From NCBI GenBank assembly GCA_913057775.1, contig CAJXOG010000001.1:372001-436000 (forward strand): a stretch of DNA of 64,000 nucleotides, given 5' to 3'. This document shows, piece after piece, positions 41,770 to 51,747 of the stretch; position 1 is the stretch's first letter, and every line of letters begins with the position of its first letter. A program made the translations under genes and the position numbers. This stretch comes from an uncultured Fodinibius sp. GTDB taxonomy: Bacteria > Bacteroidota > Rhodothermia > Balneolales > Balneolaceae. The notes under the pieces were generated by a model. It made no database searches and had not been told where the DNA came from. It saw nothing but the letters and a program-made list of their open reading frames with translations.

Positions 41770-41826
41770 GTGGGCGACCTGCTTAACAGAATTTCCTGAA
41801 AAAAAATGCTAAGCAAGGTCGCTCAC
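41770..41826 (-). terminator. Long-stem hairpin plus T-tract between the 109-aa ORF and guaB
   Basis: GTGGGCGACCTGCTTAACA / TGCTAAGCAAGGTCGCTCAC arms; minus strand continues ATTTTTTTTATC. Confidence 0.75.
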
Positions 41827-41859
41827 ATCCGCTTGCAGCCAAGCGCCTCTCCTATAATT

Positions 41860-42189
41860 TCACAGCGATTTTATGTGCAAAGCCTCAATGGCTGTATCCA
41901 ATGAGCAGATACCATCGCGATAACCTTCAACCCAGTAAACCACACGCTGACGTCGACGAGCTACATAGGGGTCGCAGCTGGAATAGTGGCCTTTCAATTC
42001 ATTAACCATAGCCGATACATCATCCTTGATTTCCATTTTAAGCGCATCGGGAATATCGCCCCATCCCATTAACTTAAACATATCTTGCAGCTCGCGGTGC
42101 TCTTTTTCTGCCTCTTGTAAGACCTTGCGAAGAACTGGTTCTAAATTAGTATCAAGACGTTTTTGACTAGTTTTAATCGCGGTATTCAT
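41860..42189 (-). CDS. Hypothetical 109-aa protein
   Basis: Own intergenic setting with downstream terminator; sequence MNTAIKTSQKRLDTNLEPVLRKVLQEAEKEHRELQDMFKLMGWGDIPD... Confidence 0.65.
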   Translation of the reverse strand: MNTAIKTSQKRLDTNLEPVLRKVLQEAEKEHRELQDMFKLMGWGDIPDALKMEIKDDVSAMVNELKGHYSSCDPYVARRRQRVVYWVEGYRDGICSLDTAIEALHIKSL

Positions 42190-42384
42190 AATGGTTTTCT
42201 TTGTTTAATTGATGTTCAGTTCTAACTTAATAACCATAAGTGACACCAGTATGTCACCCCTATTTGAATAACTTATTAATCAGATATTAGTCCCACATTT
42301 TCTTTTCTCAAATAGTTGTTTTTTATCCCAAAACCATGAATTTTAAAACCTGTCAATATTTACTTTTATACCAACAGTTTACTT

Positions 42385-44502
42385 ATGATGCATTATTTGA
42401 AAGCGCTTTTGTTCGCAATTGTTAGTTCTGTTTTAATTTTTAGTTGCGATATAATGAATAAATTATCGACTGTTTCTTCTCCCGATGGGAGCTTATCAGT
42501 CACATTCTCTCTTTCCGAATCTGGGAACCCTCAATACACTGTTCAGCATGGAGAAGAACAGATTATTGACACCTCGGGCTTGGGATTTGAATTCAAAAAC
42601 CTTCCTCCTTTAAGAGACAGCCTGCAAGTTACAAGTGTTGAAAGGCGAACTTTTGATGAAACCTGGCAACCGGTTTGGGGTGAACAAAAGGAAATACGGA
42701 ATCACTATAATGAACTGTTGGTATCTCTAAAAGAAACAGCTGAGCCCCAACGTGTTGTACATCTCCGATTCAGAGTTTTTGACGACGGGTTCGGCTTCCG
42801 ATTTGAATTTCCCGCTCAAAAATCGATGGCCGACAGCTTGTTTATTATGGAAGAACAAACCGAATTCGCGCTTACCGGAGATCACACCAGCTGGTGGATT
42901 CCTGCCGATTATGACAGCTACGAGTATAATTACAATGAAACGAAGGTTAGCGAAATAGATGCATCTGAATTTGCGGACGAAAACGAACGCGTTGATAGAC
43001 AGATAGGTAACTTTAATGCTGCCAATACTCCCATCACCATGAAAACGGAAGATGGAGTTTACCTGAGTTTTCACGAAGCAAACTTAACCGACTATGCCGG
43101 AATGACTCTGGGTGTGACTGAGGATTTGAAGTTAGTTAGCGAACTTGTGCCCTGGGCCGATGGTACCAAAGTAAAAACCAAACCACCTTTTTCCACTCCG
43201 TGGAGAACTGTACAAGTCAGTAAATCCCCGGCAGCTCTTGCAGAATCATTTTTACTCCAAAATCTAAATGAGCCTAACAAGCTGGATGACACCTCTTGGA
43301 TAGAGCCGATGAAGTACACAGGTATTTGGTGGGAGATGCACATCGGAAAATCTAATTGGAGGCTCAAAGAAGCTGCGGAAGGGTCGTTCGAAGATCAGGG
43401 GGGATCGAAACATGGTGCCACGACTGAGAATGCTAAACGATACATTGACTTTAATAACCGAGCCGATATAAAAGGATTTTTGGTCGAAGGTTGGAATACT
43501 GGCTGGGAGTACTGGGGCGCCGATTCCGTAGGCTTTTTCGATTTTACCACGCCCTACCCTGATTTTGATCTGAAAGAGGTAGTTGATTATGCCAAGGCCA
43601 AAAATGTAGCGCTGGTTGGCCATCACGAAACATCGGGACAAGCTGCCCATTACGAAACCAGGCTCGATACGGCATTTCAGCTCTATCACGATCTAGGTAT
43701 TCATCATGTTAAAACAGGATATGCCGGAGGAGTTATTCCAAAAGGCGAATATCATCACGGACAATGGATGGTACGCCATTACCGAAAAGTGGTAGAAAAA
43801 GCGGCTGAATATCAGATCGGAATAAATGCCCATGAACCAATTAAAGGGACCGGTTTGCGGCGTACTTTTCCCAATATGATGACCCGCGAAGGGGTGCGCG
43901 GTATGGAATACAACGCCTGGAGCGAAGGCATGCCTCCAGAACACACCACTATTCTGCCTTTTACGCGCGTGCTAAGTGGACCCATCGATTATACCCCTGG
44001 AATTTTTGATATAACCTTTGATGAATATTCGGATGGAGAACAGGTGAAATCGACGTTGGCCAACCAACTGGCTCTATATGTTGTATTATATAGTCCCATG
44101 CAAATGGCTGCGGATCTACCCGAAAACTATTTGATGAACAACGGAAACCTTCATCCCATGTTCCAGTTTATTCGTGACGTTGCTGTCGATTGGGATGCTT
44201 CACATGTTTTAGATGCCAAAATTGGAGATTATGTAGTAACTGCGCGAAAAGAAAAAGGCAGTAATAACTGGTTTCTTGGGGCTGTCACCGATGAAAATGA
44301 GCGTACCATAGAGGTATCACTCGACTTTTTAGATGCTGATAAAACCTACGAAGCCAGAATATACAAAGACGGGCAAAATGCTCACTGGCAGGATAATCCT
44401 ACTGCCTATGAAATCGAAATACAGGAGGCTACTGCTGATACCATGCTCGAAATTGGGATGGCTTCAGGTGGGGGAACAGCCATCAGTTTCGAGATTAAAT
44501 AA
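42385..44502 (+). CDS. GH97 glycoside hydrolase, SusB-like inverting type
   Basis: 705 aa lipoprotein (IFSC); EGWNTGWEYWG, GHHETSG, VKTGYAGGVIPKGEYHHGQWMVRHY, INAHEPIKGTGLRRTFPN, GMEYNAW. Confidence 0.9.
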   Translation: MMHYLKALLFAIVSSVLIFSCDIMNKLSTVSSPDGSLSVTFSLSESGNPQYTVQHGEEQIIDTSGLGFEFKNLPPLRDSLQVTSVERRTFDETWQPVWGEQKEIRNHYNELLVSLKETAEPQRVVHLRFRVFDDGFGFRFEFPAQKSMADSLFIMEEQTEFALTGDHTSWWIPADYDSYEYNYNETKVSEIDASEFADENERVDRQIGNFNAANTPITMKTEDGVYLSFHEANLTDYAGMTLGVTEDLKLVSELVPWADGTKVKTKPPFSTPWRTVQVSKSPAALAESFLLQNLNEPNKLDDTSWIEPMKYTGIWWEMHIGKSNWRLKEAAEGSFEDQGGSKHGATTENAKRYIDFNNRADIKGFLVEGWNTGWEYWGADSVGFFDFTTPYPDFDLKEVVDYAKAKNVALVGHHETSGQAAHYETRLDTAFQLYHDLGIHHVKTGYAGGVIPKGEYHHGQWMVRHYRKVVEKAAEYQIGINAHEPIKGTGLRRTFPNMMTREGVRGMEYNAWSEGMPPEHTTILPFTRVLSGPIDYTPGIFDITFDEYSDGEQVKSTLANQLALYVVLYSPMQMAADLPENYLMNNGNLHPMFQFIRDVAVDWDASHVLDAKIGDYVVTARKEKGSNNWFLGAVTDENERTIEVSLDFLDADKTYEARIYKDGQNAHWQDNPTAYEIEIQEATADTMLEIGMASGGGTAISFEIK

Positions 44503-44540
44503 TCTCCAATCAACTAAATTAAAAAACAAAATCTGATCCT

Positions 44541-45434
44541 TTATTCTGGATAGATAGACTTTTTAGCAGCAAGCAAGGTGTTTTTCATCAGCATTGCCAC
44601 AGTCATAGGACCCACTCCGCCCGGTACAGGTGTAATCCAGCTGGCTTTTTCTTTAACGCTTTCAAAATCACAATCCCCAACCAAGCTATATCCTTTTTCT
44701 TTGGTTTCATCCGCTACACGATTGATTCCAACGTCAATAACGACTACTCCTTCTTTAACCATCTCTGCTTTTATCAACTCCGGCTGTCCCGCTGCAACGA
44801 CCAAAATATCTGCCCCTATAGTATGCTGGGTTAGATCTTTGGTAAATTTGTGACAGACAGTCGTTGTAGCTTTACCTTGTTCTCCACTCTCTTTATTCAA
44901 CAGGATTGATATCGGGCGTCCCACAATATTACTGGCGCCCACTACTACGGCATGCTTTCCTTTTGTGGGAATGCTGTAGTGTTTGAAAAGTTCAATAATT
45001 CCGGCGGGCGTACACGATCTGAAGCTTGGCTGCCCCACGGTTAATCGACCTACATTCATTGGATGAAAGCCATCCACATCCTTTCTATAATCTATAGATT
45101 CAATAACATCGTGGGCTGATAGATGGTTAGGCAGCGGCAGCTGAACCAGAATACCATCCACCGAATCATCTTTATTTAGTTTATGTATGGTAGCTTTTAA
45201 CTCCTTAGCTGAAACGGTATCCGGCAACCGCATGGTGTCAGTTTCAATTCCCACTTCTTTGCATGCTCTCGTTTTGGCACCCACATACACATCCGATGCG
45301 GGATTGTTTCCAACAAGAACTACTTGTAAAAATGGCGGACGATTGCCCGCATCCATCCAATCATCCACATCTTTTCGGACTTCGTCTCGGGTTAATTGTG
45401 CAACTTTTTTGCCGTCTATTATATTCGCTGACAT
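44541..45434 (-). CDS. folD: Bifunctional methylenetetrahydrofolate dehydrogenase/cyclohydrolase
   Basis: 297 aa; GILVQLPLPNHL, KDVDGFHPMNVG, VVGASNIVGRPIS, TPVPGGVGPMTVAMLM. Confidence 0.97.
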   Translation of the reverse strand: MSANIIDGKKVAQLTRDEVRKDVDDWMDAGNRPPFLQVVLVGNNPASDVYVGAKTRACKEVGIETDTMRLPDTVSAKELKATIHKLNKDDSVDGILVQLPLPNHLSAHDVIESIDYRKDVDGFHPMNVGRLTVGQPSFRSCTPAGIIELFKHYSIPTKGKHAVVVGASNIVGRPISILLNKESGEQGKATTTVCHKFTKDLTQHTIGADILVVAAGQPELIKAEMVKEGVVVIDVGINRVADETKEKGYSLVGDCDFESVKEKASWITPVPGGVGPMTVAMLMKNTLLAAKKSIYPE

Positions 45435-45533
45435 TAATAATCGTTATTAGATACTAAAATTTTGATTTATTCAATGCACACTCTAAAGCAAGATAATATT
45501 ATCAATAGGTCTACGTGCTTGAATCGTGTATGA

Positions 45534-46907
45534 TCATCGCTCAATATCGTACTTTTTCATTTTGTTATACATATGACTGCGCTGGATATCTATCGCTTCA
45601 GCCGTTTGGGAGACATTCCAGTCGTTTTCCTCCAGTTTGCGAATCAAAAATAACCGTTCTACCGATTCCTTAAACTTCTGAAATGTTTCTACATTATCAG
45701 CTAAGTCAGTAAACGTGTCACTTTTTTTGCCTCCGGAAAGCGTTAGTGCTTGTACATCTTCTTTACTTATCTCAGAATCATCAGCCAGCAATCCTAACCG
45801 CTCAATACCGTTCTGGAGCTCACGGACGTTACCAGACCAATTCTGCTTTTTAAGTTCCTCCAAAGCATCATCCGTAAAATTGATCCCGGAAAACATGATA
45901 TCTTTTTCAGCCAATTGCTGAAGCCAATCTTCAGCCAACAGCGGAATATCTTCACGTCGTTTTCGCAACGGTGGCACATGGATTGGAATCACATTTAATC
46001 GATGATACAAATCCTCGCGAAACCCACCGGTTTCTATTTCATCGAGAAGATCCTTATTGGTTGCTGAAATCACACGGACATCGACGGATATTTTTTTTGT
46101 GCCGCCTACACGAACAATAGCATTTTCCTGCAATGCACGCAGTACTTTAGCCTGGGCATCGGGACTCATATCTCCAACCTCATCCAAAAACAGCGTTCCG
46201 CCATCAGCCTGCTCAAACTTACCAATACGCTGACTGCTGGCACCGGTAAACGCTCCTTTTTCATGGCCAAAAAGCTCACTCTCCAGCAAATCGGCGGGGA
46301 TTGCTGCACAATTAACATCCACAAAAGATCCACTGCTGCGATCACTTTTCTCATGGACCCAACGGGCCACAAGCTCCTTCCCCGTTCCATTTTCACCGGT
46401 AATCATCACCCGGGAACTCGTTTGTGCCACCTTGTCGATTGTCTTCTTGATCTTTTTAATCGCATCACTTTCGCCGATAATTTCGGGTACATCTGGGAGG
46501 CGCGATTTTATTGACCTGTTTTCTTCAGACAAGCGATATTGATCCAGCGCATTACGCACACTCACCAGCAATCGGTTTAAATCCGGGGGTTTCTCAATGA
46601 AATCAAACGCTCCTTTCTTAGTAGCTTCTACAGCAATTTCAATATTGCCATGCCCTGAAATCATAATTATCGGAAACTGATAGTTCTCCTCCTTCAGTTT
46701 TGAGAGGATCTCAATACCATCCATACCGTGCATTTTAATATCCAGCAACATCAGGTCCACTCGATTCACGTCCAGCAGACCAAAAACCTCCTCACCACTT
46801 TCTGCTTCAAGCACAGCATAATCTTCAAATTCGAGGATATCTCGAAGTGAATTCCGAATGCTTTTTTCGTCATCCGTTATTAGAATGGTTGGTTTTTTCT
46901 CTGACAT
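45534..46907 (-). CDS. Sigma-54-dependent response regulator (NtrC/NtrX-like)
   Basis: 457 aa; receiver LITDDEKSIR/LLDIKMHGMDG, GENGTGKELVAR, GAFTGA, C-terminal Fis HTH. Confidence 0.95.
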   Translation of the reverse strand: MSEKKPTILITDDEKSIRNSLRDILEFEDYAVLEAESGEEVFGLLDVNRVDLMLLDIKMHGMDGIEILSKLKEENYQFPIIMISGHGNIEIAVEATKKGAFDFIEKPPDLNRLLVSVRNALDQYRLSEENRSIKSRLPDVPEIIGESDAIKKIKKTIDKVAQTSSRVMITGENGTGKELVARWVHEKSDRSSGSFVDVNCAAIPADLLESELFGHEKGAFTGASSQRIGKFEQADGGTLFLDEVGDMSPDAQAKVLRALQENAIVRVGGTKKISVDVRVISATNKDLLDEIETGGFREDLYHRLNVIPIHVPPLRKRREDIPLLAEDWLQQLAEKDIMFSGINFTDDALEELKKQNWSGNVRELQNGIERLGLLADDSEISKEDVQALTLSGGKKSDTFTDLADNVETFQKFKESVERLFLIRKLEENDWNVSQTAEAIDIQRSHMYNKMKKYDIER

Positions 46908-46914
46908 CGGGTTC

Positions 46915-48384
46915 TTAATATTTTGCGTATATATTTTCTAATATCTGTTCTTGAATAGAATCAACATAAGACGTCTTTTCGGTATAGTTATTTGTCACTA
47001 CCGAGAATACTAACGGCTTGCCCGAAACCCCTTCCATATATCCACTTAAGCTGCGTACACCAGAAACATAACCTGTTTTCCCAAATAACTTTCCTTTAAG
47101 AGGAGAATTTGTAAACCGATTTTCCAACGAGCCATCCTGCCCAGCTACTGGTAGGCTCTTTTTATAAACATCAAAATGAGGATGATTTCTTATTTCTACC
47201 AACAGCTGATTTAAATCTTCCGTTTTTAACAACGTAGCAGCTGCCATGCCCGAAGCATCCTCTATTTCAAGATTCATAGTGTCCATTTTCATGGATTTGG
47301 CAAAATCTTTTACCAAACTTATGCCCAGCTCAGTACTACCCGCAGCATCGAAATGCTCAGCAGCAGCTGTTTTAAGCAACATTTCAGCATAAAAATTATC
47401 ACTCTCTTTATTCAATTGGGCAAACATAGAATCCAAAGGTACCGATACATGTTCCGCCAACTGTTGATACCTATTCTCATTCCAATCTTGTGGTTTACTA
47501 TCTACAATGATGCCACCGCTAAGATCAATATTTCCATCTTCAAGATACTTTTTAAAAGTATCCAGAAAAAAGTGGGGGGCATCATCTATCGAAAGCGACT
47601 CCTTTTCTATATATCCCTTGGGCAATTTACTGCCCAATACAATAGTGTTGGTACCGGGCTTTCGGCGATAAAATTCATCATATTCCGTATCAGCAGGGGT
47701 AATTACCTGATCATTAATAAAATTCACATAATCCGTATCAAACGGGAACCACTCAATTTCCGGCTTTGTCCCCACATTTCCCCTGGCATAGACCGTCAGA
47801 TCTACGGCATTATTATTAAATGACAAAGCATTGATCTCCACCCCATAATAAAATGAAAGATCTTCCCAACTCCATCCCTTCGGATAAGGCTGTTGATCAA
47901 AGAAAGAATCATTACCAATCAAGTTGCCGTCAACTTTTCGAATGCCTCTGTCATAGAGGGCTGAGAAAAATTTATCAAACACATGAAAACGATCATCCCT
48001 ATAAAACTCTCCGCTTATGGATGGATCTCCGACGCCGCGAATTACGATATCACCCTGCCAGATATCATCTACCTGTTTACCAATACCGTACATTTTTGTT
48101 CGAAACTGATATTCGGGCCCCAATTCATCTAAAATTGCAGCAGACGTCAATAGTTTTAGATTTGATGCAGGGCGTACCAGCTTTTCAAAATTATATCCTT
48201 CTAAAATCTTTCCCGTAGTATCACGAACAATGACCGACCAAAAAGCATTATTGGTCCGGCTATTCTCGATGGTATTAACAACATCAGGCGAAAAAATAAT
48301 TTGCTGTGCCTGAACAGTACCGACCGTAAATAGAAGTGCGAAAAGCACCCCTGCACCAAGACAAATAGATTTTTTTTGAGACAT
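46915..48384 (-). CDS. dacB: D-alanyl-D-alanine carboxypeptidase/endopeptidase (PBP4)
   Basis: 489 aa; SNLK, SDN and GKTGYVSGVRSLSGYM motifs. Confidence 0.92.
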   Translation of the reverse strand: MSQKKSICLGAGVLFALLFTVGTVQAQQIIFSPDVVNTIENSRTNNAFWSVIVRDTTGKILEGYNFEKLVRPASNLKLLTSAAILDELGPEYQFRTKMYGIGKQVDDIWQGDIVIRGVGDPSISGEFYRDDRFHVFDKFFSALYDRGIRKVDGNLIGNDSFFDQQPYPKGWSWEDLSFYYGVEINALSFNNNAVDLTVYARGNVGTKPEIEWFPFDTDYVNFINDQVITPADTEYDEFYRRKPGTNTIVLGSKLPKGYIEKESLSIDDAPHFFLDTFKKYLEDGNIDLSGGIIVDSKPQDWNENRYQQLAEHVSVPLDSMFAQLNKESDNFYAEMLLKTAAAEHFDAAGSTELGISLVKDFAKSMKMDTMNLEIEDASGMAAATLLKTEDLNQLLVEIRNHPHFDVYKKSLPVAGQDGSLENRFTNSPLKGKLFGKTGYVSGVRSLSGYMEGVSGKPLVFSVVTNNYTEKTSYVDSIQEQILENIYAKY

Positions 48385-48414
48385 AAATCTCAGCTTTATT
48401 GCTTTCTACAAGTT

Positions 48415-48885
48415 TTAGCTATTCAGCGTAACATGCTCTTCTTTTTTAAAGGCTTCGATAATTTCTTCCGCTGTAGAACAGCTACGTAGTCGTTCCCTAA
48501 ATTCGGTATTATTCATCAGTCGTGAGATACGGCTCAGCATTTTAATATGTAAGTTATTGCTGGCTTGTGGGCCAACCAACAGAAAAATCATATTCACGGG
48601 CTCGCTGTCGATCGCTTCGTAATCAACCGGTTCTTTTAAAATGGCAAAAGCAGCGTAGGTTTGTGTAATTCCAGATGCTTTCCCGTGCGGAATTGCTAAG
48701 CCTTTGCCTACCCCTGTAGACATAATGCGTTCCCGCTCAAATACAGCCTCTCTTATTTCTTCAATTTCTCCATTAGGTACCATATCCTCTAAAGAAGATA
48801 TCATTTTATCCAATATCTCAGCTTTATCTTTGGCTTTCAGATTTGGTAATACCGTTTTCTCATTCAATAAGCTGAAAATATTCAT
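48415..48885 (-). CDS. PTS IIA (nitrogen-type, PtsN-like) domain protein
   Basis: 156 aa; GVGKGLAIPHGKASGI active-site His, KMLSRISRLM. Confidence 0.9.
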   Translation of the reverse strand: MNIFSLLNEKTVLPNLKAKDKAEILDKMISSLEDMVPNGEIEEIREAVFERERIMSTGVGKGLAIPHGKASGITQTYAAFAILKEPVDYEAIDSEPVNMIFLLVGPQASNNLHIKMLSRISRLMNNTEFRERLRSCSTAEEIIEAFKKEEHVTLNS

Positions 48886-48921
48886 GCGAATAAATCTAAA
48901 TTATGTATTTCATATGCAGTT

Positions 48922-48929
48922 CAAATATA
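48922..48929 (-). promoter_or_regulatory. Bacteroidota-type -7 box TATATTTG upstream of the PTS IIA gene
   Basis: Exact TAnnTTTG on the minus strand about 37 nt upstream of the start. Confidence 0.4.
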
Positions 48930-49033
48930 CTCATCGTTTTTCATCTGTTACAACTTAATTACTCCACCAATTTAAGATCCCGAATTTTGCATTTCGGTTT
49001 AATTGTTGGGAGCAAATTTTGTAAACTTTGCTG

Positions 49034-49702
49034 ATGGATTTTTTACAAGGAATATCAGCAGTATTAACCAAAGATTTACAAACAGAGCTTCGGTCAAGGT
49101 ATGCTATTAATACCGTTTTGGCTTTCGTAGGTGCCGCCCTGTTGCTCATTCTGTTTGCCCTTAATGCAGAACAGCTGGCTCCTACTCCCAAAAGTGCCCT
49201 CGTTTGGATTGTGATACTCTTCGCCGCACTGTCGAGCCTCTCGCGTTCTTTTGTGATGGAAACCGACCGTAAAACCTTTGATCTGCTCCGTATCCACAGC
49301 CACGCCTCCGAAGTTTTTGTAGGCAAATTGTGCTATAATTTTCTGTTCACTCTAACCGTAAACCTGGTTACCTTTTTACTTTATATATTTCTGCTGGGAA
49401 TGCCCATCGCCGATCTGCTCGCCTTAATCTTGGTACTGCTTTTCGGTACTGCTGGATTATCCGGCGTATCCACTATGCTCGGCGCCATTGTCTCACAGGC
49501 CGATCGAAAAGGTGCTATCTTTTCGGTACTCAGCATACCGTTACTTTTCCCGTTAATTCTTATTCTCGTGCGAACAACCAAAGCTGCACTTATCGATGGG
49601 TTTACCGATAACTATCTCAATGATTTTTGGGCCTTGGTGGGATATGCCGGTGTAACTATTACAGCGGGAATTTTACTTTTTGATTACATTTTTGAAGAAT
49701 AA
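49034..49702 (+). CDS. ccmB: Heme exporter protein CcmB
   Basis: ISAVLTKDLQTELRSRYAINTVLAF, FAALSSLSRSFVMETDRKTFDLL. Start taken at ATG 49034 (MDFLQG); the ORF track starts two codons earlier. Confidence 0.88.
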   Translation: MDFLQGISAVLTKDLQTELRSRYAINTVLAFVGAALLLILFALNAEQLAPTPKSALVWIVILFAALSSLSRSFVMETDRKTFDLLRIHSHASEVFVGKLCYNFLFTLTVNLVTFLLYIFLLGMPIADLLALILVLLFGTAGLSGVSTMLGAIVSQADRKGAIFSVLSIPLLFPLILILVRTTKAALIDGFTDNYLNDFWALVGYAGVTITAGILLFDYIFEE

Positions 49703-49708
49703 AACATC

Positions 49709-50911
49709 ATGACTGATTACAAAGATCTTACATTTAATTTTGGTGATCGCCGGCTGGTGGGTCAAAATTTTGCCCGTGAGCAAATCGACCGTATAGTCCA
49801 TTCGGAACGCATCAGTCACTCCTACCTCTTTTCTGGCCCCCCGGGTATCGGCAAAACTGCCTTTGCTCTTGCTTTTGCAGAACTCATAAACGGTGTTGAC
49901 CATTTAACTGATTTAGGTGATCAAGCTTTTTCAAAGAAATCATCCTGGTTTACACATCCCGATATCCATGTTTTTTTACCGGTTCCTACAGATGTGTCAG
50001 TAGAGGAATTGCGCGAACGGTTGGAGTTATTGCGCGAAGATCCCTACGAAATTGTGGATTTTAGTCTCCGCCCGTCACTAACCAACGAAGAAAGCACCAA
50101 GAACAAACGTGCTTTTTATCCTATCGATTATTTCAGGGAGGAAATTCGTCCTGCTGCTTATTATAAACCCAACGAAGGGCAAAAAACGGTTATCATCATG
50201 ACCGGTATTGAGAGCATGAAAAAAGAAGCTGCCAATTCCTTTTTAAAATTGCTTGAGGAACCGGCAGAAGATCTCATCTTTTTACTTACGACGGATAATA
50301 CCGAAGCATTGTTACCCACCATCATCTCACGCTGCCAACATATTCAGCTGTCACCATTAAAAACAAAAGAAATTGAACATGCCCTTATTGAACAGGATGG
50401 GGTAGATGAAAACGAGGCTGCATACCTGGCTCGCGTCTCGGGCGGTAATTATGCAATGACCCGCTTTTTTGATGTTGATACCCTCAAAAGTACGAGAGAA
50501 GCAATTATCGAATATTTGCGGTACTCCTTTTCGCAAGATGCCGTTAATATTACGCAAACAGCTCAAGACTGGCAGAGTCAGGAAAATCTTGAGGGGCAAA
50601 TTGCGATCCTGAACGTCATGGAGGTTTTCCTCCGCGATTTACTAGTTTATAGATCAACGCAGAATAAAGAATTAATTACCAATGCTGACCAACTTGATGT
50701 TATTAAAAAGTTCTGCGAGACATTGGCCGATGCGCGGCTCGAGGACATGATCGAACAAGTTAACAATTGTAAACCGATGGTTTATCGAAATGTACAGCCA
50801 AAACTCATTTTTACCTCCTTGGCCTTTCGATTTTCAAGTTTGATGCGTGGCAATGATCCCATCATCAATAAACAAGATTCTTGGAAACACTTACCCGCTT
50901 TCTCTGAATAA
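49709..50911 (+). CDS. holB: DNA polymerase III delta' subunit
   Basis: 400 aa; GPPGIGKTAFALAFAELI, ANSFLKLLEEPAEDLIFLLTTDNTEALLPTIISRCQ. Confidence 0.9.
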   Translation: MTDYKDLTFNFGDRRLVGQNFAREQIDRIVHSERISHSYLFSGPPGIGKTAFALAFAELINGVDHLTDLGDQAFSKKSSWFTHPDIHVFLPVPTDVSVEELRERLELLREDPYEIVDFSLRPSLTNEESTKNKRAFYPIDYFREEIRPAAYYKPNEGQKTVIIMTGIESMKKEAANSFLKLLEEPAEDLIFLLTTDNTEALLPTIISRCQHIQLSPLKTKEIEHALIEQDGVDENEAAYLARVSGGNYAMTRFFDVDTLKSTREAIIEYLRYSFSQDAVNITQTAQDWQSQENLEGQIAILNVMEVFLRDLLVYRSTQNKELITNADQLDVIKKFCETLADARLEDMIEQVNNCKPMVYRNVQPKLIFTSLAFRFSSLMRGNDPIINKQDSWKHLPAFSE

Positions 50912-51747
50912 TGGATACACCAGACCACGACATATCATTTACAAAAATGCAAGCGGCAGGCAACGACTTTGTCGTAATTGATAACCGGTCAAAATTATTT
51001 ACCAAAGATAAGCTAGTTTCTCTGGCACCCGATATTTGTACCCGCAAATTTGGTGTTGGCTCTGATGGCATTTTGGCATTATTTCCACCTGAACACAACA
51101 ATATGGATTATACAATGTTTTATCGAAATCCTGATGGCAGCGACGCCGGCATGTGCGGCAACGGTGCCCGATGTATTGCATTGTTTGCTCACTCCCTGGG
51201 ATTTGATAAAAAGCATAGGTTTAATGTGCACGAGAATATCTACGAAGCTAATATTTTAGATTCTGATTCGGTTGTTATTACTTTTCCAATGGAAGCATCA
51301 GTCAATGAAAAAACTATTGGCGGTGAAACTTTATATGCTATCCATACCGGTACCGAACATGTAGTAAAAAAAGTTTCCGAAGAAAAACTGAAGTATGAAG
51401 AGCAGCTTGCCTCCGAAGGAAGAAAGCTTCGATACCACGAAAACTTTGAGCCGAAAGGAACTAACGTTAATTTTATCTGTGGCACTGATTCAACTGCACT
51501 TAAACTCCAAACCTACGAGCGAGGGGTAGAAGACTTAACGTTGGCATGTGGAACCGGAGCCATCGCCTCTGCCCTTGTTTGGCATCATCTGCAAGATAGT
51601 AGTAGATCAGCCCAAAAATATTCGGTTGAAACCAAAGGGGGCATATTATCGGTGCACTTTTCATTTGATGCCGAATCAAACACATATAACAATATTAAAC
51701 TCGAAGGTCCCGCCCATTTTGTATTTAAAGGCACTTTTTTACAGTAA
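50911..51747 (+). CDS. dapF: Diaminopimelate epimerase
   Basis: 278 aa; KMQAAGNDFVVIDN, MCGNGARC, LACGTGAIASA. Confidence 0.96.
   Translation: MDTPDHDISFTKMQAAGNDFVVIDNRSKLFTKDKLVSLAPDICTRKFGVGSDGILALFPPEHNNMDYTMFYRNPDGSDAGMCGNGARCIALFAHSLGFDKKHRFNVHENIYEANILDSDSVVITFPMEASVNEKTIGGETLYAIHTGTEHVVKKVSEEKLKYEEQLASEGRKLRYHENFEPKGTNVNFICGTDSTALKLQTYERGVEDLTLACGTGAIASALVWHHLQDSSRSAQKYSVETKGGILSVHFSFDAESNTYNNIKLEGPAHFVFKGTFLQ

Noticed and set aside
41715-41816. N-terminal extension of guaB in the ORF track
   Set aside because: It crosses the hairpin/T-tract and the TATCTTTG box; [24 protein letters not shown] fits the family N-terminus.
41770-41826. Purine riboswitch upstream of guaB
   Set aside because: No purine-aptamer-like three-way junction or conserved loop sequences seen; structure is a simple long hairpin with T-tract, so terminator is favoured.
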